From the NCBI GenBank assembly GCA_964402925.1, contig CAYOED010000001.1:1-64000 (forward strand): a stretch of 64,000 bases of DNA. Direction: 5' to 3'. Positions 25,065 through 33,801 of the stretch are shown in pieces. The stretch is from Suilimivivens sp964402925 (GTDB taxonomy: Bacteria > Bacillota > Clostridia > Lachnospirales > Lachnospiraceae). The stretch's first letter is position 1. Each line of letters begins with the position of its first letter. The translations under genes and the position numbers were made by a program. The notes under the pieces were generated by a model. The model was not told where the DNA came from, did not search any database, and saw only the letters and a program-made list of their open reading frames with translations.

Positions 25065-25399
25065 AATTGTAGTTTAATGTATAGATAGATTATTATATGA
25101 ATTGAGAATTAGATGTTAAAATATAGAAATTATATAGTCATGGTTAGGATTATTAGTTTGCGTTTTCACATATGTGAAAATATGCAAAGCAGTCGGAATG
25201 GAAACATTATATAAAGCTTAAGAAAGCAGAAATGTTTAGGTTGATACTGTTAGGATATTTTAATATACTGAAATAGTAGAGAAATTGAGTGCATAGATTT
25301 TTGCGTTAAATAATGAGCATGGCGAAAGGAATAAGACAGAGTTGGAAATGCTAGTGGAAAGCTGTGTTGAGAGGAGTATTAAAAGGTACAAGTGAATTA
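25065..25399 (+). other. Gene-free A/T-rich stretch with an 18-bp palindrome
   Basis: No coding frame is supported across these 335 bp. The palindrome TTTTCACATATGTGAAAA lies at 25163-25180 and could be an operator or element end. A short frame ending TELEMLVESCVERSIKRYK before 25394 might be a gene end. A weak ribosome site precedes the CapA leader at 25400. Confidence 0.5.
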
Positions 25400-26140
25400 T
25401 ATGAGAAAATCAACTGTTTTATTGCTGGGAGCATTCTTTCTCGTGCTGGCTGGATGCGCCAGCCAAGGAAAAAGAACCGATTTTGTAGAAAAACAGCCCC
25501 AGATTATCTTAGATGTTTTGGCGCGGGGGATACCTTACAGAGAGCAATGAAGCCTTTGTATTTGGAAGTAGATGGAAAAACTATTGCACTGGTAGCGGCC
25601 TCCCGGGCAGAAAAATATAAAATGACACCGCAGGCTACCGATGTGGAACCGGGGATTTTACGCTGTTATGATACAGAACTGTTTTTGCAGGTAATCAAGG
25701 AGGCAAAGGAGCATGCGGATTTTTGCATCGCTTTTGTGCACTGGGGAACCGAATACAGTTATGACTTGGAGCAGGTGCAGTTGGACACAGGAAAAGAGTA
25801 TCTGGATGCGGGAGCAGATGTGGTGATTGGTGCCCACTCCCATTGCTTACAGGGTATGGAATATTACGATGGAAAACCGATCATATATAGTCTTGGAAAT
25901 TACTGGTTCAATGAAAAAACATTGGACACCATGCTCTTGCTGCTTCATTTTTCGGGAGATGATAACGAAACTCAGTTAACTGTCCAAGTCATTCCAGCGG
26001 TGCAGTCGGGCTGCCAGACAACCTACGCATCTGAATTTAACGAACAGCGAAGGATTTATGATTTTCTTGAAAGTATCTCTGTCAATGTGGAAATTTCGGA
26101 CGAGGGGATTGCTACAGTCTCAGATGATGGTATTTATTGA
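25400..26140 (+). pseudogene. CapA-family (poly-gamma-glutamate synthesis type) lipoprotein, internally deleted and frameshifted
   Basis: ATG 25400 starts a lipoprotein leader (RKSTVLLLGAFFLVLAGCAS) that stops at 25547 after a junction. From about 25510 another frame carries the C-terminal half of a CapA metallophosphatase-like domain: LEVDGKTIALVAASRAEKYK, IAFVHWGTEYSYDLEQVQ, DAGADVVIGAHSHCLQGMEY and IIYSLGNYWFNEKTLDTML. The HWG and GAHSH metal motifs remain but the N-terminal catalytic half (about 150 aa) is lost. CapA proteins act at the membrane in capsule polymer metabolism. A frame opened at 25364 is an artefact of the junction. Confidence 0.8.
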
Positions 26141-26295
26141 AAAGGGTACATTTCTGCACTGAAAGAGAATAAAGGAAATATTTTGCTTGTTGGAATTAAC
26201 TATGAAAAGCAAAAAACATCAATGCAGAATTTAAAATGTGACTTTATTTGTGTGGGTTCAGAGAACGAAAATACAGGAGGAAGAAGAGGATGGTA
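26141..26295 (+). pseudogene. C-terminal remnant, possibly of an AAA-ATPase/PD-(D/E)XK nuclease-like protein
   Basis: Right after the CapA stop the frame reads GYISALKENKGNILLVGINY, then EKQKTSMQNLKCDF. The pattern (Y-x-x-AL ... ILLVGINYD) is like the end of the DUF1703-type nuclease domain of clostridial AAA-ATPases. No start or upstream part remains. Tentative. Confidence 0.3.
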
Positions 26296-27018
26296 AAACG
26301 TACAAAAGGTAAGTGCAAATTTTGTGGAAAGGAATACACATTCAGCTATATGAACAAGCATCTGCCGGTTTGTGAAGAACGTCAGAAAAAGTGGGCGGAA
26401 GAGACTGGCGGTAAAGAATGCGGATATTTTGAATTGGCTGTTTATCCTAAGTATAACAGAGACTACTGGCTGTATGTGGAGGTAAAAGAGACGGCGACAT
26501 TGAAGGATGTGGATCAGTTTTTGAGAGATATATGGGTAGAATGCTGTGGACATTTGAGTGCGTTTTACATAGACGGCATCAGTTATGATGTTGCGCCGCA
26601 GGATGATTTTTTCTGGGGTAAGCCTGCAAAAAGCATGAACTGTAAATTGAAATCCGTGTTAGAAAAAGGAATGACATTCGGTTATGAATATGATTTTGGA
26701 TCCACTACGGAACTTATGATAACGGTTGTAAACTATTGGAGTAGGAGCGACAGGAAAGAGAAAATAGTAATCCTGTCAAGAAATAATCCGATTGAAATTT
26801 TGTGTGATGAGTGTGGGAAGAAACCGGCGGCATACATATGCCCGGAATGCTTTTATGAAGGAAGTGGGTGGCTGTGTGAAGACTGTGCTGAGACCCACGA
26901 GTGTGGAGAGGAAATGCTTTTACCGGTTTGTAATTCGCCGCGGATGGGAGTCTGTGGCTATTGTGGAAGCGATACTTATCCGGATCAGTTTGTTCCGGAT
27001 ATAGAGGGAACAGAATGA
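26290..27018 (+). CDS. pRiA4b ORF-3/IS1096 TnpR-like protein with zinc-finger ends
   Basis: Encodes 242 aa. An N-terminal CCHC-type finger (CKFCGKEYTFSYMNKHLPVC, residues about 8-27) precedes the central domain with YWLYVEVKETATLKDVDQFL, RDIWVECCGHLSAFYIDG, and GMTFGYEYDFGSTTELMITV, the signature of the plasmid pRiA4b ORF-3-like family. The C-terminus holds more Cys pairs (CDECGKKPAAYICPECFYEG, CGYCG). Function unknown; members ride in mobile regions. AGGAGGAAGAGG precedes ATG 26290. Confidence 0.8.
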   Translation: MVKRTKGKCKFCGKEYTFSYMNKHLPVCEERQKKWAEETGGKECGYFELAVYPKYNRDYWLYVEVKETATLKDVDQFLRDIWVECCGHLSAFYIDGISYDVAPQDDFFWGKPAKSMNCKLKSVLEKGMTFGYEYDFGSTTELMITVVNYWSRSDRKEKIVILSRNNPIEILCDECGKKPAAYICPECFYEGSGWLCEDCAETHECGEEMLLPVCNSPRMGVCGYCGSDTYPDQFVPDIEGTE

Positions 27019-27132
27019 TTACGCGGCAGCAGTATGGAAGCGGTCGGCGAAGGTTTGAGAAGAAGTGATGCTGTAATTCCTATGAAAAAATGCATTTTTT
27101 TGCAAAAGTTCCTATGAATAATTACATTTCAC

Positions 27133-27160
27133 TTGTGATGAGTGATGGAATTATGATAAT
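27133..27160 (+). promoter_or_regulatory. Candidate promoter of the DUF4143 ATPase gene
   Basis: TTGTGA (27133-27138) and GATAAT (27155-27160) are 16 bp apart, with TATGATAAT forming an extended -10. About 60 bp upstream of the chosen start at 27219. Confidence 0.35.
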
Positions 27161-27218
27161 ATTCTATATACAGATAACCAGCCGTATTCGGATCAACATA
27201 GGAATTAAGAGGAAATTT

Positions 27219-28550
27219 ATGGAACGGGATATTATGAAAAAACTGGCGGCATGGAAGGATTCGCCGGATCGGAAGCCGCTTCTGCTCACCGGTGTGCGTC
27301 AGTGTGGAAAAACATATGTGCTAAAAGAATTCGGGAACAGATATTTTGAAGATACGGCATATTTTTCCTTTGAAGGGAATAAGGGGATTGCGTCTGTCTT
27401 TGATTATGACCTTGATCCTGAGCGGATTCTGAGGGAACTTGGGAGTATTGTTCGGGGGCAGGAAATTGTACCGGGCAGGACGCTTCTTATTTTTGATGAG
27501 ATTCAGGCGTGTCCGAATGCTGTCACTTCCTTAAAATATTTTTGTGAAAGTAAGAGAGAGCTGCATATCGCATGTGCGGGTTCGCTGCTGGGTGTTTCGG
27601 TGAAGCGGGATGGCATATCTTTTCCGGTCGGGAAAGTAGACCGCATGCAGATGTACCCTATGACTTTTTCGGAATTCTTATGTGCCGACGGAGGGAAGGC
27701 GCTGTATGACGGAGCGGGACGGTTTGAATTGAAGAGTGAACTGCCAGAACTATACAGCATTCCGTTTGGGAAAAATCTGAAATATTATTATATTGTGGGT
27801 GGCATGCCCGAAGTAGTAAAGAAGTGGGTGGATACGCATAATTTCGAGGAAATATCCAAGCTACAGGATAATATTTTAGCGGATTATGGCAGTGATTTTG
27901 CGAAGCATGCCCCTAAGACGGATATACCGAAGCTGGGGTGGATTTGGGATTCTATTCCAAAGCAGCTTGCAAGAGATAATAACAAATTTATTTTCTCTCA
28001 TGTAAAGGAAGGAAAGCGATCCGGTGAATTGGAAGATGCGTTGGAGTGGCTGACAGATGCAGGACTTGTTCATCGTTTGGAAATGGTATCGAATCCGGAA
28101 CTGCCGCTATCATTTTATGCTGACTCCACTTTTTTTAAGGTATATATGGCAGATGTAGGTCTGCTTAGGCGAAAATCGGGTTTGTCGCATAAGACGATTC
28201 TGGAAGAGTCGGAATTGTATCACAATTTCAAAGGTGCGTTGACGGAGAATTATGTTCTGAATGAGCTTTTGGCACAAGGGAGGCATCCTTATTTCTGGCG
28301 CTCAGGTAATACGGCGGAGTTGGATTTTATATTTGAAAATGAAGACAGGGTCATTCCGGTAGAAGCGAAGGCAAACATTAGTACCAGAGCAAAAAGCTAT
28401 CTGCAGTTCTGTAGGAAATACAGACCATCATTGGGATTTAAATTTTCCATGAAGAATGTAGGTGATAATAGGGTAGAGCAAACGCTCACTTACAGTATAC
28501 CATTATATATGATCTGGAAATTGGAGAGGTATCTTGAAGCTGACAGATGA
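27219..28550 (+). CDS. AAA_14/DUF4143 family ATPase
   Basis: Encodes 443 aa. Walker A lies in LLLTGVRQCGKTYVLKEFG (about residues 20-38) and Walker B in RTLLIFDEIQACPNAVTSL (about 90-105). The C-terminal DUF4143 half includes FKGALTENYVLNELL and a nuclease-like end (FWRSGNTAELDFIFENEDRV, IPVEAKANIS) with the D and E/K residues of the PD-(D/E)XK fold. Role unknown; common in accessory DNA. ATG 27219 is preferred to 27090 because AAGAGG lies just upstream and the family begins M(E/Q)R. Overlaps a possible TTG start of the next gene. Confidence 0.85.
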   Translation: MERDIMKKLAAWKDSPDRKPLLLTGVRQCGKTYVLKEFGNRYFEDTAYFSFEGNKGIASVFDYDLDPERILRELGSIVRGQEIVPGRTLLIFDEIQACPNAVTSLKYFCESKRELHIACAGSLLGVSVKRDGISFPVGKVDRMQMYPMTFSEFLCADGGKALYDGAGRFELKSELPELYSIPFGKNLKYYYIVGGMPEVVKKWVDTHNFEEISKLQDNILADYGSDFAKHAPKTDIPKLGWIWDSIPKQLARDNNKFIFSHVKEGKRSGELEDALEWLTDAGLVHRLEMVSNPELPLSFYADSTFFKVYMADVGLLRRKSGLSHKTILEESELYHNFKGALTENYVLNELLAQGRHPYFWRSGNTAELDFIFENEDRVIPVEAKANISTRAKSYLQFCRKYRPSLGFKFSMKNVGDNRVEQTLTYSIPLYMIWKLERYLEADR

Positions 28551-28620
28551 ACCATTGCTTTCTTTTGCTATAAAGAGAGATGCTCTAGGTCTGGGGAGAA
28601 TTGGCGAAAGGGGGATGCTG

Positions 28621-29460
28621 ATGAAAGATTTTGTGACACAGGAAGACAGGTTGGATTACCTGTTGCAGGAATTTAAAGAAGATTCTAGTCAATACAAAGA
28701 TCTGGAAGTAGAAGATGGCTATGAAAATAAACGAATGATGCTGCGCTCTTTGATGAATATCCGCATGCCAAGGAAGATGGCGGAGGAGATCGTAAAGGTG
28801 CAGGATGAATTTCTGACGTTGGAAGCAAAAGAAAAAGGAATCGTGACACTGTCAGATATTAAGACGATTAGAGAACAGTATGGCAGCAGTCATCCTTATG
28901 GGGATAAGATTTCCATTTGGCAGGGGGATATTACAAGACTTGCTGTTGACGCTATTGTAAATGCGGCAAATTCACAGATGCTTGGCTGTTTTGTACCCTG
29001 CCACAGATATATCGATAATGCGATACACAGCGCGGCGGGAATTGAGCTTCGGGCGGAATGCAGCCATAAGATGAACCAGAGACGAATCAAATTTGGACCT
29101 CGATATGAGGAACCAACTGGTCAAGCGATGCTGACAAAGGGTTATAATCTTCCGGCTCAGTATGTAATCCATACAGTGGGACCAATCGTAGGATATGATC
29201 TGACGCAGGAGCTTAGGCAGGATTTGAGAAATTGTTATGAAAATGTATTGAAATGCTGTATGGAACATCAGATTCGTTCCGTAGCATTTTGCTGCATTTC
29301 CACGGGAGAATTCCATTTTCCTAATGACGAGGCGGCGAAGATTGCTGTAGGGACGGTCACATCTGTGTTAAAAAAACATGAAAATGAATTTGATAGAATT
29401 GTTTTCAATGTCTTTAAGGATCTGGATAAGGAATATTATGAAAAGCTGCTTATACCGTAA
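28621..29460 (+). CDS. Protein-ADP-ribose hydrolase, zinc-type macrodomain
   Basis: Encodes 279 aa. The macrodomain (about residues 95-279) shows ISIWQGDITRLAVDAIVNAA, NSQMLGCFVPCHRYIDNAIH, LPAQYVIHTVGPIV and IRSVAFCCISTGEFHFPN. The GCFxPxH and the downstream Cys are the zinc ligands of the SirTM-associated macrodomains that remove ADP-ribose from proteins. The usual lipoylation and SirTM partners are absent here. GAAAGGGGG precedes ATG 28621; a TTG at 28534 also fits but would overlap the ATPase gene. Confidence 0.85.
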   Translation: MKDFVTQEDRLDYLLQEFKEDSSQYKDLEVEDGYENKRMMLRSLMNIRMPRKMAEEIVKVQDEFLTLEAKEKGIVTLSDIKTIREQYGSSHPYGDKISIWQGDITRLAVDAIVNAANSQMLGCFVPCHRYIDNAIHSAAGIELRAECSHKMNQRRIKFGPRYEEPTGQAMLTKGYNLPAQYVIHTVGPIVGYDLTQELRQDLRNCYENVLKCCMEHQIRSVAFCCISTGEFHFPNDEAAKIAVGTVTSVLKKHENEFDRIVFNVFKDLDKEYYEKLLIP

Positions 29461-29470
29461 TTTAAGCGTA

Positions 29471-30076
29471 TCAGTCCTTATCGGGTTGCTGTCCGTCGTG
29501 TGCTTTCCATTGACAGTCTGTTATCTGCATATTAGAGAACATTGCTTTAAAAGAAGAATTTTCGGGGGAACAGGCATAAATGCCAAACTGTATTTTGCCT
29601 TTTCCTTTGTGCATATGACAGATACGCATTTGATTGAATGTTATGCCGTCTGTTGAGCATTCAATACAATAATCGTCCGTCCTCCGACTGAACCGATACC
29701 ACATTGATTTTACAGAAGCGTCGATAACCGTTGTCGCCCAGTCTGAATAACCGTTATTTGTCACAACACTTCCTAGATGTTGGTATTTATCGTTTTCAAA
29801 TTCAATAGAACCTTTCAGCCAGTTTTCACTATCTAAATACATTACAATACCACACTGGTCAAATCTGTGGTGACTTTCTTCAAATTCTGTTTTTACCACA
29901 AAACTGAAATATTCTTCCTCCGTTTCCACTTGCAAGACAGGCGCATTGTCATTCTGAAAATGGTAGTATGTTCTCTGCCATAAATCCGTATATGGCTTGG
30001 TAGTTATTTCAATTCTGTCATTTTCTATTTTGTATTCTTGCGGTTCTCTTGTCCATTTAAACTCTTTTATGTCCAT
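29471..30076 (-). CDS. DUF1349 domain protein
   Basis: Encodes 201 aa. Concanavalin-like beta-jelly roll with EFKWTREPQEYKIENDRIEI, DQCGIVMYLDSENWLKGSIE and GYSDWATTVIDASVKSMWYR, typical of DUF1349. No signal peptide, so cytoplasmic. Family members are often next to sugar or stress genes; substrate unknown. It converges with the macrodomain gene with only 10 bp between stops. Confidence 0.8.
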   Translation of the reverse strand: MDIKEFKWTREPQEYKIENDRIEITTKPYTDLWQRTYYHFQNDNAPVLQVETEEEYFSFVVKTEFEESHHRFDQCGIVMYLDSENWLKGSIEFENDKYQHLGSVVTNNGYSDWATTVIDASVKSMWYRFSRRTDDYCIECSTDGITFNQMRICHMHKGKGKIQFGIYACSPENSSFKAMFSNMQITDCQWKAHDGQQPDKD

Positions 30077-30269
30077 AAATTACTTCCTCACTAAACAGAA
30101 ATTTTTTTATCAGTGACATTGAAATTGTAGCACACAACCGACCGGAGTACAATGATATATCCTGTCTCTTTGCCCTCTCCTTTTGTTCATTTTCTTCGTT
30201 ATGTATTGCCCCGATTTACTTTGTCAATTTCTTCATAATTTCTAAATCATTTTAGCCGCTGTAAATCGT

Positions 30270-30275
30270 TATAAT
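30270..30275 (+). promoter_or_regulatory. Candidate -10 element for the ECF sigma/ABC operon
   Basis: TATAAT lies 39 bp before the start codon. The -35 region 17 bp upstream (TCATTT) is a poor match to sigma-A, which could mean activation or a different sigma factor. The rest of 30077-30305 holds no gene. Confidence 0.35.
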
Positions 30276-30308
30276 AAGCAGGGGACGCCCTAAAAGGAGT
30301 AAATCTTG

Positions 30309-30833
30309 ATGCGCGAAGAGATTTTATTGAAGAAGCTGCGGGAAGGAGAGGAATCCGCACTGGAACAGTTGGTCTGCCTATATTATCCCGATATTTTGCG
30401 GTACTGTATATGGTATGCACCGGACCGGCATTTGGCGGAGGATGCAGCCCAGGAAACATTTTTTAAAGCGATAAACTATGTGGGAGCCTGTGGGTTCTCC
30501 GGAAAGTTCAAAGCATTTTTGTATAAGATTGCCTTAAATACATGCAGAGATATGCAAAAGAGCAAGTGGTCAAAGCGGATTCCGTTAGACGGAATGCCAG
30601 ATGAAATCCAATATCATGAAGAAGGATTTACAGATGTTGAGGAGGCGCTTGCGATAAGATCTTATACACGGAAGTTGGATGAACTATCGCAGGAGATTGT
30701 TCTTTTGCGTTTTCGCCAGAACTTGAGGCTGCGGGAAATCTCAGAAGTTGTTGGTTTGCCGATGCGGACGGTGCAATCAAAGTTAAGGACAGCATTAAGA
30801 CAGATAGAGACAGAACTGAAAGGAGGAAGATAA
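30309..30833 (+). CDS. ECF-type RNA polymerase sigma factor
   Basis: Encodes 174 aa. Region 2 is seen in LRYCIWYAPDRHLAEDAAQE then TFFKAINYV, and region 4 in ELSQEIVLLRFRQNLRLREI, SEVVGLPMRTVQSKL. No region 3, as in ECF factors. AAGGAG precedes; ATG 30309 and a TTG just before it are both possible. It overlaps the next gene by one base and heads a four-gene operon with an ABC exporter, implying envelope or antibiotic-stress control of that exporter (inference). Confidence 0.9.
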   Translation: MREEILLKKLREGEESALEQLVCLYYPDILRYCIWYAPDRHLAEDAAQETFFKAINYVGACGFSGKFKAFLYKIALNTCRDMQKSKWSKRIPLDGMPDEIQYHEEGFTDVEEALAIRSYTRKLDELSQEIVLLRFRQNLRLREISEVVGLPMRTVQSKLRTALRQIETELKGGR

Positions 30834-31603
30834 TGGTGAATCGTGGTTTAAATGAGAAAATAGAATATGCGTTATCCGAAAAAACACTGAAAGTTACCAA
30901 GGCGCAAATGGAGCAAATGTTTTTTTTAGCAATAGTGCAATTCAGAAAAAACGGTAAGAAGAAAAGAATAGGGTTTGGGGAATTGCTGCTGCATCAGATT
31001 CGCTTTGTAGGAATCCGGATCTGGGTAATAGAAGTCATTACCGTATTTTTCCTGGTACTAATTCTGCGGAGTTTTTTTATGGATCCTTATTTCTTTACTC
31101 CAAGAAAGATTGCATTTGCTTTAAGCTGCGGGGTTGTGACGGCGTCTATGCTATTGTTGCCGTTTCTTTATCGTTCCGCTCGCTTCCAGATGATGGAAAT
31201 AGAAAGCGCTGCATACTTCTCGATTAAGAGGATTTTGATTACCCAGTTCTTCTTATTCTTTGGGGGAGAAATCGTAATTGCGGCAGCAGTATGCACAATT
31301 GCCTATGTGCAACAGTTTATAGACAAAGGCATGCTTGTTTACGTGTTGTTGCCACTGCTTCTGACAGGCAATGGAATCTTGTTTTTCCTCCGAAATACAT
31401 CGCTGGAAAAATTGTGCCGGGATTATATCTGCTATGCAGGGGTGCTGCTTACGCTGCTTTTTGTTAGTTATTATGCGGTCCCCTGGATATTTGACGGAAA
31501 ATTATGGTTCATGTGGATTGGAAGCGGAGCAATATTGCTGGGGTATTTTATTCGTCAATGCAACAGGCTTATGAAGTGTTCTGAGGAAGCATTATATGTG
31601 TGA
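30833..31603 (+). CDS. Multi-pass membrane protein of the ECF/ABC operon, possible anti-sigma factor
   Basis: Encodes 256 aa. A cytoplasmic N-terminal helix of about 60 residues (NEKIEYALSEKTLKVTKAQM) is followed by about six membrane segments (VFFLVLILRSFFM, VVTASMLLLPFL, FFLFFGGEIVIAAAVC, VLLPLLLTGNGILFF, YAGVLLTLLFVSYYAVPWIF, MWIGSGAILLGYFI). The position after the sigma gene and the cytosolic N-terminal domain fit an anti-sigma factor, but no conserved ASD or zinc motif is visible. Confidence 0.6.
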   Translation: MVNRGLNEKIEYALSEKTLKVTKAQMEQMFFLAIVQFRKNGKKKRIGFGELLLHQIRFVGIRIWVIEVITVFFLVLILRSFFMDPYFFTPRKIAFALSCGVVTASMLLLPFLYRSARFQMMEIESAAYFSIKRILITQFFLFFGGEIVIAAAVCTIAYVQQFIDKGMLVYVLLPLLLTGNGILFFLRNTSLEKLCRDYICYAGVLLTLLFVSYYAVPWIFDGKLWFMWIGSGAILLGYFIRQCNRLMKCSEEALYV

Positions 31604-31617
31604 AGGGAGAGAAGTTC

Positions 31618-32496
31618 ATGGAATTAAAAATTGACCATATTACGAAACAATATAAAGATAAGCTTGCGGTGGATGATGTATCTCTTACTTTGACCCCGGG
31701 TGTATGGGGACTGCTTGGCGCCAATGGCGCAGGAAAGACTACCCTTATGAGGATGATTGCCGGAATCATGAAGCCCACTTCCGGTGATATTTTATATGAT
31801 AATATTTCAATCCAGATTCTTCAAGGAGAGTACCGAAATATTTTTGGCTATCTTCCCCAGGAATTTGGTTTTTATCCGGAATTTACAGTTGTGGATTACC
31901 TTGAATATGTAGCAACACTAAAGGGTATATCCAAAAGAGATGCAAAAGAAAAAATAGATGAATTACTGGAGCAGCTTACTTTAGCAGATGTAAAGAAAAA
32001 GAAAATCGTAAAGCTTTCAGGCGGTATGAAACGCAGGGTAGGGATTGCCCAGGCTTTGCTGAATGAGCCGGAAGTGTTGATCTTAGACGAGCCTACCAGC
32101 GGTTTAGATCCAGGAGAGAGGGTGCGCTTTAGAAATCTTCTTTCAAAATTTGCCCAGGATAGAATTGTACTTATATCCACCCATATCGTGTCGGATGTGG
32201 AATACATTGCAAGCAAAAACGCAGTCATCAAAAACGGAAAAATTATTGCTTTGGGAAGTACGGAGGAACTGGTAGAACTGGTAGAGGGAAAGGTCTATCG
32301 CTGTATGGTTTGTCCGGAGGACCTTGCTGGGTGGGAACAGCAGCTTAAGGTCATTAATTTGAAAAATGAAGCGGATGGAAAGATTTCTTTACGTTATTTG
32401 TCAGAAACACCTAAGACAGAGGATTCGGTACCCGTCTCCCCTCGTCTGGAAGATTTATATCTTTGGCTGTTTCCGCAGGAGGAGGTGCGAGCATGA
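31618..32496 (+). CDS. ABC transporter ATP-binding protein
   Basis: Encodes 292 aa. Walker A GANGAGKTT (about residue 37), Q-loop YLPQEFGFYPEF, signature LSGGMKRRVGIAQ and Walker B VLILDEPTSGLDP are intact. The domain ends with a C-terminal extension. AAGGGAGAG precedes ATG 31618. The stop overlaps the permease start (ATGA). It belongs to the ABC-2 type of exporters linked to ECF sigma factors. Confidence 0.93.
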   Translation: MELKIDHITKQYKDKLAVDDVSLTLTPGVWGLLGANGAGKTTLMRMIAGIMKPTSGDILYDNISIQILQGEYRNIFGYLPQEFGFYPEFTVVDYLEYVATLKGISKRDAKEKIDELLEQLTLADVKKKKIVKLSGGMKRRVGIAQALLNEPEVLILDEPTSGLDPGERVRFRNLLSKFAQDRIVLISTHIVSDVEYIASKNAVIKNGKIIALGSTEELVELVEGKVYRCMVCPEDLAGWEQQLKVINLKNEADGKISLRYLSETPKTEDSVPVSPRLEDLYLWLFPQEEVRA

Positions 32497-33734
32497 GATT
32501 ATTAAGTCTTGAAATTAAAAGAATCATAAAAACAAAAATCACGTGGGTGCTGCTGCTTTGCTCGTTTGCTTTTGCAGTGCTTATGGCGTACCTTCCGGTG
32601 ACATTTGAAGGGGCAATTATAACGGATCCGGATGGAAATGAAAGAGAAATCAGTGGTCTCAAGGCAGTTCAATATTTTCAGGAGACGGATGAACTGTTTG
32701 GGGAGGTAACGACAGAAAAATTAAGACAGGCGGTAGAAGCGTATCAGGAAGTATATGAAGCCTATGATTCGCAGTATGGGAATGAAGTTCCGGCAGCAGT
32801 CTTTTATGCAAGACTGGCAAAGTACAGGCCCTTTATCAGGGGAATAAAGGAAGTATTTGCGAATCCTGAAACAGGGATAGCAGCGGGAGTGCGGGATCTT
32901 GATATAGACAGGATAGAAGATTACTATGAGATGCTTCCAAAGAGACTGATTTCGATTATGGATATGGAGCAAAAGAACTACCCATCGGCAAAGGAAGCCG
33001 CCCTTCGTAAGTTTGAAAGGGTAAACATACCTTATAGGTACTATTATGGTGCATCAGGTAATTCCATGGATTATGAGACCCTTTTCATTTTCTTGATGAC
33101 GCTTTTTGGCGTGATTATTACAGCAACCGTTTTTTCCTCAGATTATCAGACAAAGGCGGATGATGTCCTCCGATGCACGAAGCATGGACGCCTCAGAATC
33201 GCGGGTATAAAGGTATTAGCGGCGTTTCTCATAACGGGCAGTAGTTATCTAATATGTGGGATTGTCTGGATTCTCGTGACCAATACATTATTCGGGTGGG
33301 AGGGCACCAAGACGTCTATGCAGCTGATTTTTTCTGTTACGTCGCTGGTTCCTTTTACGATAGGACAGTTACAATGGGTAAATCTGCTGGGAGCGTTCAT
33401 TTTGTTTCTTGCAACAATCAGTTTTACTCTGTTCCTTTCTGCCAGAGCAAGGGATAATGTTTCTGCACTTGCGCTGGGTCTCACCTCTGCACTATTACCG
33501 GTTATTGTATACGTGAGCGTGCCGGGAGCGTTGGGGGACTGGCTTAGCTGTATTCTTCCAAGCGGCGGAATCGGATTGGGCAATTCTATCTTGTATTCCA
33601 TGTATGATTTTATTTTTCTGCATATTGGAAAAACTTCTTTTTGGAATGTGGATGTGCTGCTTCTTCTTGGGGTAATAAAGATTCCTGTGTTCATTTGGGG
33701 AGCCGTATCTTCTTATTGTAAAAAATACGCATAA
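32493..33734 (+). CDS. ABC-2-type permease
   Basis: Encodes 413 aa. One N-terminal helix (KTKITWVLLLCSFAFAVLMA), a large extracytoplasmic loop (about residues 40-190) and a cluster of five to six helices (IFLMTLFGVIITATVF, VLAAFLITGSSYLICGIVWI, LGAFILFLATISFTLF, LTSALLPVIVYVSV). This is the layout of bacitracin-type ABC-2 permeases. GGAGGAGGTG precedes ATG 32493. Last gene of the operon; the substrate is unknown. Confidence 0.88.
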   Translation: MRLLSLEIKRIIKTKITWVLLLCSFAFAVLMAYLPVTFEGAIITDPDGNEREISGLKAVQYFQETDELFGEVTTEKLRQAVEAYQEVYEAYDSQYGNEVPAAVFYARLAKYRPFIRGIKEVFANPETGIAAGVRDLDIDRIEDYYEMLPKRLISIMDMEQKNYPSAKEAALRKFERVNIPYRYYYGASGNSMDYETLFIFLMTLFGVIITATVFSSDYQTKADDVLRCTKHGRLRIAGIKVLAAFLITGSSYLICGIVWILVTNTLFGWEGTKTSMQLIFSVTSLVPFTIGQLQWVNLLGAFILFLATISFTLFLSARARDNVSALALGLTSALLPVIVYVSVPGALGDWLSCILPSGGIGLGNSILYSMYDFIFLHIGKTSFWNVDVLLLLGVIKIPVFIWGAVSSYCKKYA

Positions 33735-33740
33735 AAATGT

Positions 33741-33768
33741 TTGTTTTAGAGCCTGCCTTTGGTATAAT
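33741..33768 (+). promoter_or_regulatory. Promoter of the sugar-sensing operon
   Basis: TTGTTT (33741-33746) and a perfect TATAAT (33763-33768) are 16 bp apart, 33 bp upstream of the binding-protein start at 33802, which has AGGAAGGAGG before it. Confidence 0.65.
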
Positions 33769-33801
33769 TAAATTCAGAAAAAGAGGAAGGAGGGCGATGG
33801 C

